Notes: generated by a model not told the origin, from the letters alone. A stretch of 28,697 nt of DNA from Neocallimastix lanati (nom. inval.) (GCA_016946835.1 JACVTC010000438.1:1-28697); one strand, 5' to 3'. Numbered from the stretch's first letter, positions 1 to 9,057 are shown. Made by a program: numbers and translations.

Positions 1-477
1 GAGACATTTAAAACCAGAATATCTAATTTCTTCTTCATCCTTATTTTTATTTTCATTTTCATTCTTTTCTTCATCCCGTTTATTAAGATTTATTTGCTCA
101 TCATAATTTTTATTTTCAACTACTTTAAAATATTCACCAACATTATTAACTATTGTGTTATTTCCACAATACGATACACCGAACCAATTAGGTCCAATAT
201 ATCTAGCATATTCTTCAATATTATCAAAATAAATTTTATTATTACTAGAATCAGAATCCATATAATATGGATCAATTATTTTGGTCATTGAATTACTAGT
301 ATAAATACAAAATTCCACATGTTTAGATTTAGTTTCATTTGCGGAATTTAAGCTTTTAGCATTCTCATATTGTATAATATTAACTGAAGTATTTATATTT
401 TCAATTTCTGCTTTATTAATAGATATTGCATCTATACTAATTAAACTAGTAATTAATAAAGCTAATTTTAATAACAT
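1..477 (-). CDS. secreted Asn/Lys-rich protein, partial (C-terminus beyond the left edge)
   Basis: An open frame runs without a stop from the ATG at 475-477 to base 1 (159 codons), so the C-terminus lies outside the window. The start is the first in-frame Met and is followed at once by a signal peptide (MLLKLALLITSLISIDA), so the product is probably secreted or in the cell wall. The mature part is rich in Asn, Lys, Glu and Ser, with Cys at residues 57, 104 and 158. A more ordered patch at about 94-105 contains YIGPNWFGVSYCG. An acidic, Asn-rich linker at about 136-150 precedes SGFKCL at the edge. Codons are AT-biased, but the frame is clearly richer in C and G than the flanking DNA, which supports real coding. 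I recognise no named domain. The next gene downtelomere lies on the same strand and also carries a signal peptide, which suggests a small group of secreted-protein genes. Confidence 0.8.
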   Translation of the reverse strand, partial: MLLKLALLITSLISIDAISINKAEIENINTSVNIIQYENAKSLNSANETKSKHVEFCIYTSNSMTKIIDPYYMDSDSSNNKIYFDNIEEYARYIGPNWFGVSYCGNNTIVNNVGEYFKVVENKNYDEQINLNKRDEEKNENENKNKDEEEIRYSGFKCL

Positions 478-953
478 CTTATTATTATCTAAATTTAAAA
501 TTTATAATTTATTATATTTTATGAAAATCATTTTAAAAATAGTATTATAAAAAAAATATATATATATATATATTTTGGTTTAATTACTTTATAAAATATT
601 TTAGAATATTTTTATTAAGAAAAAAATAAAAAAAAAAAAAAAAAAAAGAACTGAAAATTATATTTTAAAAAATATTATATATATATATATAATTTTTTTT
701 GAAACTATAAAATTTATATTTCCATATATATAAAAAGATATAATGGACATTGTTTTAAAAATAAACTATTTTTAACGATAGAATAATTATATGTTTTTAT
801 ATCTTTATATTTATATTTATATTCATAATTAAATATGATTAAAAATTTGTTATTTTTAAATAGTATTAATGATATAATTATTCTAAAATATAAAATATAT
901 TAAAAATACTAAAATTATTAAGATAGTAGATAATATATTATTAAATTTAATGG
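478..953. other. intergenic, AT-rich, microsatellites
   Basis: This lies between two minus-strand genes, so it should hold the promoter of the left gene and the 3' end of the right one. It has (TA)n tracts near 556-573 and 675-690 and a 20-base A run at 628-647. I see no ORF, RNA gene or clear TATA/initiator arrangement that stands out from the background. Confidence 0.7.
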
Positions 954-1604
954 TCATAGCACTACTTGTACTATTGTTAGTTTTGTGTAGTTTTTACAAG
1001 TATTAGAATTTACATAAGAAATACTATCTTTGATTGATGTTAATGTATTATAGGAATATTTAACGTTTGAAGTTGAAAGATTTTCTAAAGCAGCATATTG
1101 GTCAAGATTAAGGTCTTTATATATCTCTATTAATTTATCCGTACATTGTTTAGATCTGCAATTTTTAGATAAAGGATCACTAAGAAATGCTCCACCTTGT
1201 ATATCACATAAAGCAAGAGGACATAATTCATTATTTTCATCTATAAGACATTGTATTTCTAATACTCTTTTTATATATTTTATTATTTCTATTTGAAGAT
1301 ACTCGTTATATAAGGGATTTTTACTACATATTGGATAATATTTTGATTTATCAATATCATTATAGAATTTTTGACATTTTTCAGATTTAACATTTATACA
1401 TGATTCTTTATAGTTACTTAAAGTTATTTCTGGAATACAAATACTATATTCAGAATTCTTATCTTCTTCAATACATTCATTACTTAAACTATTTGTTAAT
1501 TTATCTGTATCAATTTCAATTTTATGTTTTAATACATCAGAATAAGTTGTACAATTAGCTAAAGAAAAAATTGAAATAATTAATATTAAAAAAGATAGTT
1601 TCAT
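954..1604 (-). CDS. small secreted cysteine-rich protein (216 aa)
   Basis: The frame is complete from ATG (1602-1604) to TGA (954-956). The first 18 residues form a classic signal peptide (MKLSFLILIISIFSLANC), so the protein should enter the secretory pathway. Cys residues fall at 18, 44, 56, 69, 77, 93, 119, 128, 133, 149, 154 and 203. The 11 after the likely cleavage site could form five disulfides with one left over. The spacing CPLALC (128-133) and C-RSKQ-C (149-154) looks like a compact disulfide core. Possible N-glycosylation sequons are NLS (175) and NYT (205). The charged, Asn/Ser/Lys-rich surface and the Cys layout resemble the small secreted Cys-rich proteins that are abundant in anaerobic gut fungi; this is recollection, not a database match. 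Function unknown: a wall, adhesion or effector-like role is guesswork. No intron is needed. The C-terminus (LTIVQVVL) is hydrophobic but too short to be a membrane anchor. Confidence 0.9.
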   Translation of the reverse strand: MKLSFLILIISIFSLANCTTYSDVLKHKIEIDTDKLTNSLSNECIEEDKNSEYSICIPEITLSNYKESCINVKSEKCQKFYNDIDKSKYYPICSKNPLYNEYLQIEIIKYIKRVLEIQCLIDENNELCPLALCDIQGGAFLSDPLSKNCRSKQCTDKLIEIYKDLNLDQYAALENLSTSNVKYSYNTLTSIKDSISYVNSNTCKNYTKLTIVQVVL

Positions 1605-2510
1605 TTTTATAATTTATATTTATATATTAAATATTTTATTCGTTAATACAATAATTGATTTTATAAATTTTATATATATATATTTTTTTCCGTCTAATCA
1701 ATTTAAAAAAAAATTAATTTTTTTTTAAAAAAAATAGATATTCATATTATTATTATTATTATTATTATTTTATATAATTTAAAATATATAAAAAAACTAG
1801 TGTATTTGACATAAAACAAAAAAATAAATAAATAAAAGTAAAAATTTTTAAAAAAAAATATATTTTAAAAATTATAATTTAATATATAAAGTTATATTTG
1901 ATTTGCCATTTAATACAATATCTGAACGAATTAAATCAAACATTTGTAAATTTGTTTGAAAAAAAATAATTTATTCTTATATTTTATAATTACTAGAACA
2001 AAAGCAAAATTACTTAAAATGTGTATATATTTTTATATGAATATTTTGTTATATATTTTTTTAATAAGTATAAATTATATATTATTTTTTATTCTTATAA
2101 AAAATACTATCTTGCGTTATTTATGTATATATTGAATATAATTTAGTAGACTTGTAACTAGGATTAATATTAAATTATATAATTATATAAAAAGATTTTA
2201 TTTCTCATTATTGGTTAATATTAATTAATGACCGCGTAAGCAAATATAAGATAATTTTATTACTAAAAATATTATATTAAAAATTTTTATTTTTTTTATT
2301 TTTTTTTACAGCCGCAATTATTGCGAACTTTAAACTTTATTTATTTATTCATTTATTAATTACATGAATATTTTTTTTTTTTTAAATTAAAAAACACAGA
2401 ATTAATAAAAAAAATAAAAAAATTTTTGTCCAAATAGAACAAAATAATATTTTAAATAATAATGTGAAATAAAAAGTAATATTCAAAATAAAGTGTATAA
2501 ATAAATTCAG
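1605..2510. other. gene-poor AT-rich stretch upstream of the Cys-rich gene
   Basis: This should carry the promoter of the minus-strand Cys-rich gene. Visible items are an (ATT)n tract near 1746-1768, many short A and T runs, and a small perfect dyad CGCAAT-T-ATTGCG at 2313-2325 in a locally GC-richer spot. Apart from the 23-codon frame listed separately, nothing looks coding. Confidence 0.6.
1872..1943 (-). pseudogene. possible 23-codon coding remnant
   Basis: A tiny frame from ATG (1941-1943) to TAA (1872-1874) reads MFDLIRSDIVLNGKSNITLY and three more residues. It uses codons such as CGT, GGC and TCA that are rare in the surrounding noncoding DNA, so it looks more protein-like than the background. 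There is no signal peptide and no upstream frame of any length. It may be the last exon or a decayed tail of a lost gene, or chance. I do not recognise it. Confidence 0.2.
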
Positions 2511-2690
2511 AAAAAAGTTCAAATGCAACGAACCTCACTTCCAGATTATAAGAAATCTATTAAAAGGAATTCTTATTCTGGATTAGGGTTTGAATTGACT
2601 ATCTGAAAGAAATTATGGTCTTCTCCTTCAGAGGCATTGGCCCTGCTAGCCGGTCTTACTGCATTTTCAGCGTTGACGCTCCAGATAAAT
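2511..2690 (-). ncRNA. GC-richer, hairpin-rich island: candidate Pol III-type small RNA
   Basis: About 170 bases stand out sharply from the AT-rich surroundings. Four hairpins follow one another: 2541-2581 (CCAGA/TCTGG plus ATAAGAA/TTCTTAT, 12 bp with a 2-base bulge at 2546-2547); 2603-2631 (CTGAA/TTCAG plus AGAA/TTCT, 2-base bulge); 2637-2653 (TTGGC with GCCGG, including G-U pairs); and 2669-2680 (AGCGT TG ACGCT). On the minus strand GGTTCGTTGC (2534-2525) resembles a B-box (8 of 9 positions of GWTCRANNC), followed nine bases later by a T6 run (2516-2511), as expected of a Pol III transcript. I found no good A-box. Alternatively it is a coding relic: the plus strand reads 27 codons from ATG 2523, a TGA at 2604-2606, then 36 more codons to TAA 2715-2717. 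I recognise neither the RNA nor the peptide. Confidence 0.35.
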
Positions 2691-3106
2691 AAAATACATC
2701 ATATATCATCAAAATAATTTATGTTTAAAAGAATATTTGATTTAATTTCTTCAAAGTAAGAGCAAACAGTAATTATAGGAAAAAATATAATTTAATCTTA
2801 TTCATACTTGGATATAATTACAAAATTTAAATTTAAATCATTTAATAAATACATTTATTATCTAGTAAGAGAAATATTTCGTTTAAAAAATAAAATAATT
2901 AATATTTATCATTTTTTAAAAATATTAATTTTAAACTATTTAATAATAGAACTGATAATATTTTATATATAATTATGAAATAATTATTAAAAAATTAAAA
3001 TTACATATTTAATATATGTTTTTTTTTTTTTTTTTTTAGAATTTGATTGTTTATTTTTTATTTAAATACGTAAGTAATACTTAATTTTTAAAATATAATT
3101 ATTATA
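2691..3106. other. AT-rich spacer, nothing recognised
   Basis: This is downstream of the truncated repeat-protein gene (minus strand). It has a T run near 3018-3038 and no ORF or repeat array. It probably contains the 3' untranslated region of that gene. Confidence 0.6.
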
Positions 3107-3530
3107 TTAAATAGAATAAGAATAAAATTTATTAATATAATAAATTATTATTGATAATAATATAACTAATAAGGCATAAATATACCATTTATTTTTATTA
3201 TCTTTTTCTTTTTTAAATGTTTTATATTTTGTATTATTTTTATTATTATTGAAATAATAATTTTCTATTTTATCATTTAAATATTTATAATTTTTATCAC
3301 TAATATTATTATTTAATTTATTTTCAGTAATTAAATCATTAGTTTTTTGTTTACTAGTTTCTTGTTCATTAATTTTTTGTTCATCAATTTCTTGATTATT
3401 AGTTTCATTAACATAAATTTCTTGATTATTAGTTTCATTAACATAAATTTCATGAATATTTGTTTTATGAACATTAATTTCATTAATATTTGTTTCATTA
3501 ATATTTGTTTCATTAATATTTGTTTCATTA
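3107..3530 (-). pseudogene. 5'-truncated gene: pentapeptide-repeat protein with C-terminal membrane anchor
   Basis: On the minus strand one frame is open for 139 codons from the edge of the internal telomere tract (GAA at 3524-3526) to TAA at 3107-3109. It contains no Met at all, so the start and N-terminus are missing. In order: about 13 in-register five-residue units (NETNI x3, then NEINV, HKTNI, HEIYV, NETNN, QEIYV, NETNN, QEIDE, QKINE, QETSK, QKTND), each encoded by 15 bases; an Asn/Lys-rich region; a basic stretch; then one hydrophobic segment, WYIYALLVILLSIIIYYI, followed by a short tail and the stop. This architecture suggests a type of surface or organelle protein held by a C-terminal anchor with a repeat stalk. 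Reading upstream, the frame enters CCCTAA repeats and meets TAA. The gene was therefore cut inside its repeat region at the telomere junction and is presumably dead. Function and family are not recognised. Confidence 0.75.
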
Positions 3531-3552
3531 GGGGTTAGGGGTTAGGGTTAGG
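3528..3552 (+). repeat. interstitial telomeric repeat, outward-facing
   Basis: Four TTA-G(n) units with G runs of 4, 4, 3 and 2, the same mix of TTAGGG and TTAGGGG found in the terminal telomere and in the same orientation. Its left border lies inside the coding repeat of the truncated gene. The gene's 15-base unit would continue ATTAATATT, but the sequence turns into telomere after the shared ATTA. Confidence 0.95.
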
Positions 3553-3598
3553 TTTTAAACGTTATAATTTTATTTAATAAAATTAATCAAAATAGTTA

Positions 3599-4218
3599 AT
3601 ACATTATTAATGTATATATAATTTAAGAAAAATCATTATTGATTTTCAAGAAGTTTAATTATTAAACTATTCTAGCGACTATTATTATTTTAAACAAATA
3701 ATAATAGAAAATAAGATTTTTATTTTAGATATTAAAATCTATTCTAAGATTTTTAAACTATTCTATTTGTAACAAAGAATTCTATACTATTCTAGAGAAT
3801 TATTATTAAGAAAATAATAATAATTATAGCAAGCGAATAATAACTTTAAATATTAAGTAATTATTATTGTAAAATAATAATTAATACAATCTTTAAGAAT
3901 TAATATTATTATAAAAATAATAATTAATACATGAGTTTATAATTATTATGAGAAATAATAATTAATACATGAGTTAATAAATAATACATTTTAAAATAGA
4001 AAATTATTATTATTATGAAAATAATAATAATTAATACATGATTTTATAGAAGATTATTATTATGAGAAATAATAATCAAACAATTTTGATTAAAAAATAT
4101 TGTTATTATATAAATAATAACAATTATACATAAGTTTATTAAATAGATTATTATAATAATAAAATAATTAATTATTAAATAAATAATAATTAATTAAAAG
4201 TATTGTTAATTATTATAA
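3599..4218. repeat. array of short perfect hairpins with conserved spacers
   Basis: About ten short inverted repeats follow each other. The clearest are: 3599-3615 (ATACATTA/TAATGTAT); 3652-3668 (AGTTTAAT/ATTAAACT); 3679-3707 (12-bp stem, 5-base loop); 3798-3825; 3859-3882 (AATTATTATT/AATAATAATT, loop GTAA); 3941-3963; 4002-4032; 4052-4077 (GATTATTATT/AATAATAATC); 4099-4124 (ATTGTTATTAT/ATAATAACAAT, loop ATAA). From 3859 on, the centres are 40-60 bases apart and several spacers share AATACATGAGTTTAT or close variants. The stems differ between units, but both arms change together. Function unknown; it could be a folded RNA, a satellite or a recombination-prone element. Confidence 0.7.
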
Positions 4219-4225
4219 CAATCAT

Positions 4226-4655
4226 AGAGAATAAAGAAAATACATCCCAAGAAGGTAAGGTCGGAGAACCGAGAACCAAAAAAAGGGATCCAAAGAATCC
4301 AGAATAACCCAAAGAATAGACAAGAGAACTAAAAGACAAGAACTCTGAATCAAAGGAGTACCCTGGAGAATAAGCAAACGAGAATCCAACAACCAATCAA
4401 GTAACCAGAAGAATAACCGAAAGAGAATCCAGCAAACCAACAAAGAGTAAACCGGAGAGTTCAGCAAGACAACAGAAATCCTGAAAACCAAAAGGAACCA
4501 AAAAATCATTCCAAAAGGAAACCGGAGAGATTACATTCCAGTAATCAAAAGTGAGAACCGGAGTTTAAATCAAAAAGAGTCCAGCTAACAAAAGTGTCAA
4601 CTGGAAGAGTTTAAAGACATTCCAGAAAACAGGTTAAAAAACCTGAATTCTGGGC
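4226..4655. other. purine-biased, GC-richer island
   Basis: A block of about 430 bases with far more G and C than the surroundings and strong strand bias: the plus strand is mostly A and G and very poor in T. Short motifs recur irregularly: AACCGGAG near 4450, 4530 and 4556, and TCCAG at about six places. It looks like an old minisatellite or a foreign segment. Minus-strand frames at 4222-4509 and 4190-4396 are open only because T-poor sequence gives no stops; the predicted peptides are hydrophobic and low-complexity, with no domain I know. In one plus frame several 30-50-codon stretches are separated by stops. Confidence 0.55.
4622..4653. repeat. 14-bp inverted repeat closing the purine island
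   Basis: The left arm CCAGAAAACAGGTT (4622-4635) pairs with the right arm AACCTGAATTCTGG (4640-4653) at 12 of 14 positions around an AAAA loop. It is the strongest hairpin in the area and sits exactly at the end of the GC-richer block. Its outer CCAGA/TCTGG pair matches the outer pair of the hairpin at 2541-2581. Confidence 0.8.
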
Positions 4656-5225
4656 GAATTATTTAAATATATTTTATTTTATTTTGATATAATGAATATT
4701 GCAAACGAATACTCATTAATACGGAAAAAATATTTTAAAAAAAAACAAAAGATATTTATACTCTAAATTTCTTTATTATTAAAAAAATAAAACAAAATAT
4801 TATAAAATAAAACAAAATATTATAGGTCCACTTTTAATTTACATTTTAATACAAAGGGATTTATTCTTTTATTTAAAATAATTTATTTATATTAATAAAA
4901 TAAAATAAAATAAAAAAACGGATTCATAAAAATTTATTTGTTTTTAAAATAATTTATTTATTATTTTGTTTTATCAAAGGGATGATGCAAATATAAAAAC
5001 AATATAATTATAAAACTATTATTTTAAACAATATTTAAAAATAAATAAATAATGACAATAAACAATAGAACAAACGCTTTTATTTTATATAATATAAATT
5101 TTTAATTAATAATTTCAAATAATTTCGTAAAACTAAATTAAAATTATTTTTTAAAATTTAAAACTGAATTAAAAGTAATTAATTTTATATAAGTTTTTCA
5201 TATTTTATAAATTTAAAAAAAAAAT
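4656..5225. other. AT-rich spacer, nothing recognised
   Basis: No ORF, RNA gene or array. A short tandem duplication of about 20 bases (ATAAAACAAAATATTAT type) lies near 4785-4825. Confidence 0.6.
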
Positions 5226-5276
5226 AATATATATATATATATATATATATATTTTTTTTGCTTTGCTTCTTTTTTT

Positions 5277-5316
<40 letters not shown>

Positions 5317-5331
5317 TTGCTTCTTTTTTTT

Positions 5332-5362
<31 letters not shown>
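5226..5362. repeat. TA microsatellite followed by duplicated poly-T block
   Basis: A (TA)n tract at about 5226-5251 leads into poly-T containing GCTTTGCTTC twice (near 5260 and 5314), each followed by T8-C-T(n). The whole T block is duplicated with a period of about 54 bases. Both long frames here are homopolymer translations (Phe or Lys runs), not genes. Confidence 0.85.
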
Positions 5363-5739
5363 GGTTATATAGTAATAAAAATCTAATCAAAAAAAAAAAA
5401 AAAAGTTTTTTAAATAATAATAATTTAAATATTAAACAAAAACTAATAAATAAAATATTTTAATATAGTTATTTAAAAATTAATAATTAATTAAATTTCA
5501 TAATTAAATATTAATAAATTATAGTTATAATACAATGAAAATAGCATTAAAAAAAATACTATTTGTTATTTATAAATTAAACATTAATCCAATCAATATA
5601 TATTAATATAAATATTAAAATTATCATATTAAAATGAAAATTTTGTATAAATTTTATTATTAGTTATATATATTGATATTTTGGTATTATTTAGGTATTA
5701 TATTTATTATCTATTATATAATTTATTTTATTATTTATA

Positions 5740-5890
5740 ATTTTAATAAATGTTTATTATTATTTATGATTCTTTAATATTTATAATTTTAATAAACGTT
5801 AATAATTATTTATTTATGATTCTTTAATTTATAATTTTAAAAAACGTTAATAATTATTTATTTATGATTCTTTAATTTATAACTTTTAAT
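5740..5890. repeat. 48-50-bp AT-rich tandem repeat, three copies
   Basis: The motif TTTATGATTCTTTAAT recurs with TGATTC at 5767, 5817 and 5865, each copy followed by TTATAATTTTAA and AACGTTAATAATTA. The copies are nearly identical. Confidence 0.85.
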
Positions 5891-6169
5891 TATTTTTTTT
5901 TTAATAATTATTTTTAAAAATAAAAAATGGGTTATCCATATTTTAAAGTAAAACTTTTTTAAAATAAATTTAAGACATTTAAAATTATAAGGTCTTTAAT
6001 AAAAAAAAGATAGTTATACTCATTTCATGACCTTTTTTTAAATAAATAATTTTTGAAAAAAAATTAATTAATTTACATATAATAAAAAAATACTTCTTCC
6101 CATAATGTTTAATTTTTTTTATTTTATTTAATTTTTTTATTTTATTTTTTTTTTTTTTTTAATAAAAAT

Positions 6170-6641
6170 GAAAGAAAGAAAAAACCATAATAAAAAATAT
6201 TATTTTTTCTATCTTTCTAAAATTTAGCCTTTTAATAAGCAAAAAAAGGATAGCAAAAAAAAATTCTTATATTCTTTTATTTTTTTTTCCTTTCTTTCTT
6301 TCTTTCTTATTTTTTTTAAATAAAAAACATATATATTATTGTTTTTAATTTTCTAAAATTTTAGCCTTTTACAATTAAAAAAAGAAAAAAAAAATTCATC
6401 TCCTCCCTCTCATCACTTTTTTTTTATTTTTATTTTATTTTATTCTTTAAAAAAAATAATTAAAAATAAAAATAAAAAATTAAAATAAAAATGAAGGAAA
6501 AATATTTTTTCTTTTTATCTTTCTAAAATAGAAAAAAAAAATTTCCTTCTTCCATTTCATCATTTTTTAATTTTTTTTATTTTTATTTTTATTTTATTTT
6601 TTTTTTAAAAATAATTTAAAATAAAAATAATAAAAAAATTA

Positions 6642-6682
<41 letters not shown>

Positions 6683-7486
6683 TTATTTCTTTTATCTTTC
6701 TAAAGTAGAAAAAAAAAAAGAAAAAAATTTCCCTCTTCCTTTCATCATTTTTTAATTTAATTTATTTTTTTTTAAAAAATAATTTAAAATAAAAATAAAA
6801 AAAAAAAAAATAAAAAAAAAAAGAAAGAAAAAAGAAAAATATTATTTCGTTTATTTTTCTAAAATAGAAAAGAAAAAAGAAAAAAATTCCCCTCTTCCTT
6901 TCATCATTTTTTAATTTTTTTTTTTTTTTAATTTTATTTTATTTTATTTTTAAAATAAAAATAAAAAAAAAATAAAAAAAAAAAAAAGAAAGAAAAAAGA
7001 AAAATATTTATTTCTTTTATTTTTCTAAAATAGAAAAGAAAAAAGAAAAAATTCCCCTCTTCCTTTCATCATTTTTTAATTTTTTTTTTATTTTTATTTT
7101 TATTTTATTTTTAAAATAAAATAATTTAAAATAAAAATAAAAAAAAATTAAAAAAAAAAAAAGAAAGAAAAAAGAAAAATATTTATTTCTTTTATTTTTC
7201 TAAAATAGAAAAGAAAAAAGAAAAAAATTCCCCTCTTCCTTTCATCATTTTTTAATTTTTTTTTTTTTTTTAATTTTATTTTATTTTATTTTTAAAATAA
7301 AAATAAAAAAAAAATAAAAAAAAAAAAAAGAAAGAAAAAAGAAAAATATTTATTTCTTTTATTTTTCTAAAATAGAAAAGAAAAAAGAAAAAATTCCCCT
7401 CTTCCTTTCATCATTTTTTAATTTTTTTTTTATTTTTATTTTTATTTTATTTTTAAAATAAAATAATTTAAAATAAAAATAAAAAA

Positions 7487-7522
<36 letters not shown>

Positions 7523-7760
7523 AAGAAAGAAAAATATTTATTTCTTTTATTTTTCTAAAATAGAAAAAAAAGAAAAAGAAAAATTTTCCCCTCTTCCTCT
7601 CAACATTTTTTAATTTTTTTTTTTTTTATTTTTATTTTTATTTTATTTTTAAAATAAAATAATTTAAAATAAAAATAATAAAAAAAATTAATAAAAAAAA
7701 AAAAAAGAAAGAAAGAAAGAAAAATATTTATTTCTTTTATCTTTCTAAAGTTAAACTTTT
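6170..7760. repeat. polypurine/polypyrimidine tandem array, eight units
   Basis: Each unit has a pyrimidine block (CTCTTCCTTTCATCATTTTT), a mirror-like T-rich then A-rich core, and a purine block (AAGAAAGAAAAAAGAAAAAT), then TTTATTTTTCTAAAATAGAA. The CATCAT anchor, or its variant, falls at 6411, 6558, 6743, 6902, 7067, 7243, 7409 and 7601. Spacings of 147-192 reflect changing homopolymer lengths. Units at 6902/7067 and 7243/7409 form an almost exact duplicated dimer of 341-342 bp. A 36-base A run lies at 6644-6679. No coding potential. Confidence 0.85.
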
Positions 7761-7917
7761 TACAAAGTAAAAAGCTTGCAATAAGAAAAAAAAAATTAAA
7801 AAAAAAAATAAATATTATCTATGCACCAAAAATAATTATTATCCCAAAAAAAAACCCACAATCAAAAATTTTATTTCGCTATTTAAAATTTTAATAATTA
7901 TATAATTTTATTTTATT

Positions 7918-7953
<36 letters not shown>

Positions 7954-8590
7954 CCCATCACATAGATAAAAAACCAAAAAAAATGACCACCCCCTTAGCA
8001 AAAGCGGGTTTTATTTGTCAAAGTAGAAAAATTTTTCTATTTAAAAATCGATTGGTCCAAAAAAATTTAAATTTTTAATTTAATTATAGATTTATATTAA
8101 ATTAATTATAAAATAAAATTTCGGATATGCCATTTTTTTAAAAACTTAATTTTTTAAATTTTTTAATCAAAATTTAATTTTAAAGCTGAAAAGAAAAAAC
8201 TTTTTTTTTTTTTTAATTATTATATTAATATATAGATAAAAAATAAATATAAAATATTAATGAACAATATTTAATTATAGTTTATTTTAGAGTACATTAG
8301 ATGATTAATTTTTTTAAGGAATAAAAAAAAATAAAAATAAATAAAAATATTATTTATACTAAAAAATAAAATCAAATAGTATTTTATTAAACACAATATA
8401 ATTAATCTACATTTAGGATTATAAAAATATTTAAATCTTTAACTATAAAAATTATTAAATAATTAAAAAATAAAATAATATCTAATGTACATAACCACGA
8501 ATAAATTATATAAAAATAATTAATAAGAAATTAACAATTAAAATAATTTATAAATATATATATTTTTTTATTTTATTATTTTTTTATTTA
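7761..8590. other. AT-rich spacer with palindromes and a T34 tract
   Basis: No gene seen. It contains a hairpin CTTTTTAC-AAA-GTAAAAAG near 7757-7775, a 34-base T run at 7920-7953, a locally GC-richer patch at 7985-8020 and a perfect 16-bp palindrome TAGAAAAATTTTTCTA at 8024-8039. Confidence 0.6.
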
Positions 8591-8840
8591 ATTTTTTTTT
8601 TTTGTAGCATTTATTTATTATTTATTATTTAATTATTTAATTATTTAATTATTATTTATTTATTTATTATTTAATTATTAATTATTTATTATTTATTATT
8701 TATTATTTTTTATTACTTATTTATTACTTATTATTTAATTATTTATTATTTATTATTTTTATTTATTATTTATTTTTTTATTTATTATTTATTATTTATT
8801 TTTTTATTTATTATTTATTATTTATTTATATATAATTTTT
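8591..8840. repeat. TTTATTA-type microsatellite
   Basis: Irregular mixture of TTTATTA, TTTAATTA and TTTATTTATTA units, all on the same strand. Simple-sequence DNA with no coding signal. Confidence 0.85.
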
Positions 8841-9057
8841 ATTTACTTATTTCTTTTTTTATTTTATAAAAAAAAAGGAAAAGAATAAATTATTATAAAT
8901 AAAAAAAATAAATATATATATTTAAAATTAAGTAATACTAAATATTATTATTTTATTTTATAAAAAAAATAAAAATATATCTTTAAAATTAAATAAAATA
9001 TTAAATATATATTTGATTTAATTTATGATACATTTTGAAATACAACTTTCTCTTTAG

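Noticed and set aside
94-291. 65-residue plus-strand frame at the left edge
   Set aside because: Antisense shadow of the partial secreted-protein gene, which is open for all 159 codons and has a signal peptide.
950-968. GCTATGACCAT at the end of the Cys-rich gene, as in cloning-vector lacZ
   Set aside because: The match is too short, and the surrounding sequence is native AT-rich DNA with a continuous reading frame.
3331-3538. Met-started frames on both strands over the pentapeptide-repeat region
   Set aside because: The minus-strand frame ending at 3107 is longer, carries a membrane segment and explains the 15-base repeat; the others are shadows in other frames.
3599-4218. CRISPR-like array
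   Set aside because: Here the spacers are the more conserved part and the palindromes vary; unit length and context do not fit CRISPR, and no cas gene is present.
4190-4509. Hydrophobic minus-strand frames of 68 and 95 residues in the purine island
   Set aside because: T-poor plus strand removes stops; two overlapping frames are both open and neither looks like a family I know.
5205-5463. Poly-Lys and poly-Phe frames
   Set aside because: Homopolymer and TA-repeat translation.
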